NCBI GenBank assembly: GCA_934481355.1
Contig: CAKSPH010000005.1
Span: forward strand, 44,438 to 108,437
DNA: 64,000 bases
Reading direction: 5' to 3'
Source: an uncultured Oscillospiraceae bacterium
GTDB lineage: Bacteria > Bacillota > Clostridia > Oscillospirales > Ruminococcaceae
Position numbers and translations under genes: made by a program. Below the pieces are notes generated by a model. It did not search any database, was not told the DNA's origin, and saw only the letters and a list, made by a program, of their open reading frames with translations. Positions 62,126-64,000 of the stretch are shown here, piece after piece. Position 1 is the stretch's first letter, and the number at the start of each line of letters is the position of its first letter.

Positions 62126-63343
62126 TCAGAAATCAACCTCAGTGTCGTAGTAGCAGCACTTGAGCAGCTTCTCCATCTCTTCGGGAGAGGGCTGACGCGG
62201 GTTGGAACCCGTGCAGGCGTCCGCGATAGCGTTTACTGCGATAGAGGGCAGTCTCTCAAGGAATACGTTCTCAGGAACGAAGCCCTGCTCTGTAGGATAG
62301 CTGTCTGCGCCATAGTTCTTGATGCAGTGCGGGATCTTCAGAGCGTCGTTCATGCCGCGGAGATACTTGATGAGAGAAGCAATCTTCTCGTCATCATTAG
62401 CGCCGTCGAGGTGCATATAATCCGCGATGACGCCGTAACGCTTCTTAGCCTCGGGATCCTTGGCGTTGAACGCGATAACCTTCGGCAGATACATAGCGTT
62501 TGCGGCACCGTGAATGATGTGTGCGCCATAATCCTGGAAGATAGCGCCGGTCTTGTGAGCCATGGAGTGAACGATACCAAGCAGTGCGTTGGAGAATGCC
62601 ATACCAGCCATGCACTGTGCATTGTGCATTCTTGCACGGGCTGCCATATCGCCATTGTAGGACTTAACAAGATCCGCCTGGATCATTTCGATGGCGTGGA
62701 TAGCCAGAGCGTCTGTGAAGTCGCAGTGAGCGGTGGAAACATAAGCCTCGATAGCATGAGTCATTGCGTCCATACCGGTGTGTGCCGTAAGCTTCTGGGG
62801 CATTGTTTCAGCCAGGTCAGAGTCAACGATAGCTACATCAGGTGTGATCTCAAAGTCAGCGATAGGATACTTGATACCCTTGTCGTAGTCTGTGATGATG
62901 GAGAACGCAGTAACCTCGGTAGCAGTACCGGAGGTGGAAGGAATAGCACAGAAGTGCGCTTTCTTTCTCAGCTCAGGGATACCGAATACCTTGCACATAT
63001 CTTCAAAGGTACATTCCGGATACTCATACTTGATCCACATTGCCTTGGCAGCGTCAATAGGAGAACCGCCGCCCATTGCTACGATCCAGTCAGGCTGGAA
63101 CTCGAGCATCTTCTGTGCGCCGTTCATTACTGTGGTAACAGAAGGATCGGGCTCAACGCCATCGATGATCATTACTTCGAAGCCGACTTCCTTAAGATAA
63201 TTCTCAGCCTTGTCGAGGAAGCCGAAACGCTTCATGGAGCCGCCGCCTACAACGATAACAGCCTTCTTTCCCTTGAGAGCCTTAAGGTTCTCAAGCGCGC
63301 CCTTGCCATGATAGACATCTCTCGGTAAAGTAAATCTAGCCAT
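62126..63343 (-). CDS. Iron-containing alcohol dehydrogenase
   Basis: A 405-residue group III (Fe-dependent) alcohol dehydrogenase. NAD(P)-binding segments are GGGSMKRFGF and AMGGGSPIDAAKAM; metal ligands are D in IVDSDLA and three His within HTGMDAMTHAIEAYV, LGIVHSMAHKTGA and DYGAHIIHGAANA. Such enzymes make ethanol or butanol from aldehydes during fermentation. The start at 63343 (MARFTLPRDVYHGKGALEN) has GGAGGTA upstream; an earlier ATG lies inside this ribosome site and is rejected. It is monocistronic, with a promoter overlapped by a Rex-like half-matched site. Confidence 0.94.
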   Translation of the reverse strand: MARFTLPRDVYHGKGALENLKALKGKKAVIVVGGGSMKRFGFLDKAENYLKEVGFEVMIIDGVEPDPSVTTVMNGAQKMLEFQPDWIVAMGGGSPIDAAKAMWIKYEYPECTFEDMCKVFGIPELRKKAHFCAIPSTSGTATEVTAFSIITDYDKGIKYPIADFEITPDVAIVDSDLAETMPQKLTAHTGMDAMTHAIEAYVSTAHCDFTDALAIHAIEMIQADLVKSYNGDMAARARMHNAQCMAGMAFSNALLGIVHSMAHKTGAIFQDYGAHIIHGAANAMYLPKVIAFNAKDPEAKKRYGVIADYMHLDGANDDEKIASLIKYLRGMNDALKIPHCIKNYGADSYPTEQGFVPENVFLERLPSIAVNAIADACTGSNPRQPSPEEMEKLLKCCYYDTEVDF

Positions 63344-63425
63344 AATGATTTGTACCTCCATTGTAAAAATGTTGTGAAAAACCGACAGAAAAACGAATAG
63401 AATCCGTCCGGTTTTTATTGATTGT

Positions 63426-63465
63426 ATTATAACACCACTTTTACTCATTGTGAAATGTTTAATTT
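63426..63465 (-). promoter_or_regulatory. Promoter of alcohol dehydrogenase with Rex-like site
   Basis: On the - strand: TTCACA (63449-63454), 17-bp spacer, TATAAT (63426-63431). The -35 lies inside TTGTGAAATGTTTAATTT (63448-63465, + strand), which matches the Rex consensus TTGTTAA-N4-TTAACAA at 10 of 14 fixed positions. The interval from here to 63641 is AT-rich with no gene seen. Confidence 0.45.
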
Positions 63466-63641
63466 GGATAACATATATTCGTTTTTGGCATAATGCACAT
63501 ATTGGACAATTTATCCGAAATCTTTTAGTTAATTTTCACCATACTCACACATTTTTTACCCGAAATACACTGTTCGCGATTACATTTATATCCGTCCGAT
63601 TGTTTATTATTTAACGTATTTCGAAAAGTATTCTCATTACA

Positions 63642-64000
63642 ACGGCTGAGAAAAATCGGAGGTTTTGCCGCGCTCGTTCGCGCGTCCCGATTTGACGGTC
63701 ACAGCCAGCCGCAAGTACGTTCAGCGCGGCCGCTGTATCGGCTCATGAGATTTTTCGGTTTTTGCGGTCAGATCTTCAATAACATACCCGATTTGCTCAT
63801 ATAGCAAAATCAGCCGTCCCCTTCGGACGGCTGAGAAAAATCGGAGGTTTTGCCGCGCTTGTTCGCGCGTCCCGATTTGACGGTCACAGCCAGCCGCAAG
63901 TACGTTCAGCGCGGCCGCTGTACCGGCTCATGAGATTTTTCGGTTTTTGCGGTCAGATCTTCAATAACATACCCGATTTGCTCATATAGCAAAATCAGCC
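63642..64000. repeat. 185-bp tandem direct repeat, running off the right edge
   Basis: Unit 1 (63642-63826) is repeated from 63827 to the window end (174 bp visible) with only about two differences (CGCTCGTT/CGCTTGTT and TGTATCGG/TGTACCGG). A perfect hairpin CAGCCGTCC-CCTTC-GGACGGCTG spans the unit junction. Units hold further GC-rich inversions. No ribosome site or conserved ORF across units; 185 is not a multiple of 3. Confidence 0.85.

Noticed and set aside
63642..64000. CRISPR array
   Set aside because: The repeat unit is 185 bp with no short-repeat/variable-spacer pattern, and no cas gene is present.

Overview
The window looks like chromosomal DNA of an anaerobic, low-oxygen-tolerance Firmicute of the Clostridia, most likely the Ruminococcaceae/Oscillospirales. 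Evidence: anaerobic class III ribonucleotide reductase, a dockerin-bearing secreted protein, a GH95 fucosidase, families typical of gut Clostridia (DUF3793, DUF3877, RNHCP, TSCPD, AlkZ-related), a hidden spoVM gene implying spore formation, and the standard Firmicutes order asp23-nusB-xseA-xseB-ispA-dxs-tlyA-nadK-argR-recN. Shine-Dalgarno sites are strong (GGAGG type) and many promoters are near-consensus TTGACA-N17-TATAAT. The species cannot be named from the sequence alone.

Layout. 1-3.5 kb (+): hybrid histidine kinase, pyridoxal kinase, EamA exporter. 3.5-10.2 kb (-): DUF3877 protein, a 1225-residue dockerin protein, a small CGGQ protein coupled to a LysR regulator, hemerythrin. 10.3-12.4 kb (-): tRNA-Ser(GGA) and glycogen branching enzyme. 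12.4-18 kb (+): TetR regulator, GH95 fucosidase with a palindromic operator candidate, and an unexplained membrane/cytosolic protein pair. 18-31 kb (-): dUTPase, nrdG, nrdD with NrdR-like boxes; upp and rpiB; RNHCP protein; and an apparent operon parE-parC-fhs-tsaE-tsaB. 31-35 kb (+): PHP phosphoesterase, malic enzyme, TSCPD protein, metF and a free-standing methionine synthase reactivation protein. 35.2-40 kb: TetR (+), then dnaG followed by two tandem primary-type sigma factors (-). 40-43 kb (-): YigZ, L31, phosphoglucomutase. 43-49 kb (+ mostly): DUF3793-flavodoxin with two iron-box-like operators, a P-type ATPase bracketed by repeats, a LacI regulator (-), and two tiny genes including spoVM. 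49-61.5 kb (-): PepV-like peptidase and the large isoprenoid/DNA-repair/NAD operon. 61.5-64 kb: two MITE-like elements, iron alcohol dehydrogenase, and 185-bp tandem repeats running off the right edge.

The most unusual content is non-coding. A family of transposase-less long-hairpin repeats shares about 20-bp termini (GGTAACCTCTAAAAACC type), with at least seven copies in two subfamilies. They sit within a few bases to tens of bases of gene ends; one supplies the last codons of the P-type ATPase. Other points worth following up are the tandem rpoD paralogs, a TsaE-zinc ribbon fusion, the TTAG-N6-CTAA operator pair before a flavodoxin gene, NrdR-like boxes at an unusual spacing, a leader ORF before dnaG, and the spoVM-linked small membrane protein. 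No CRISPR array, prophage, integrase or complete insertion sequence was seen.
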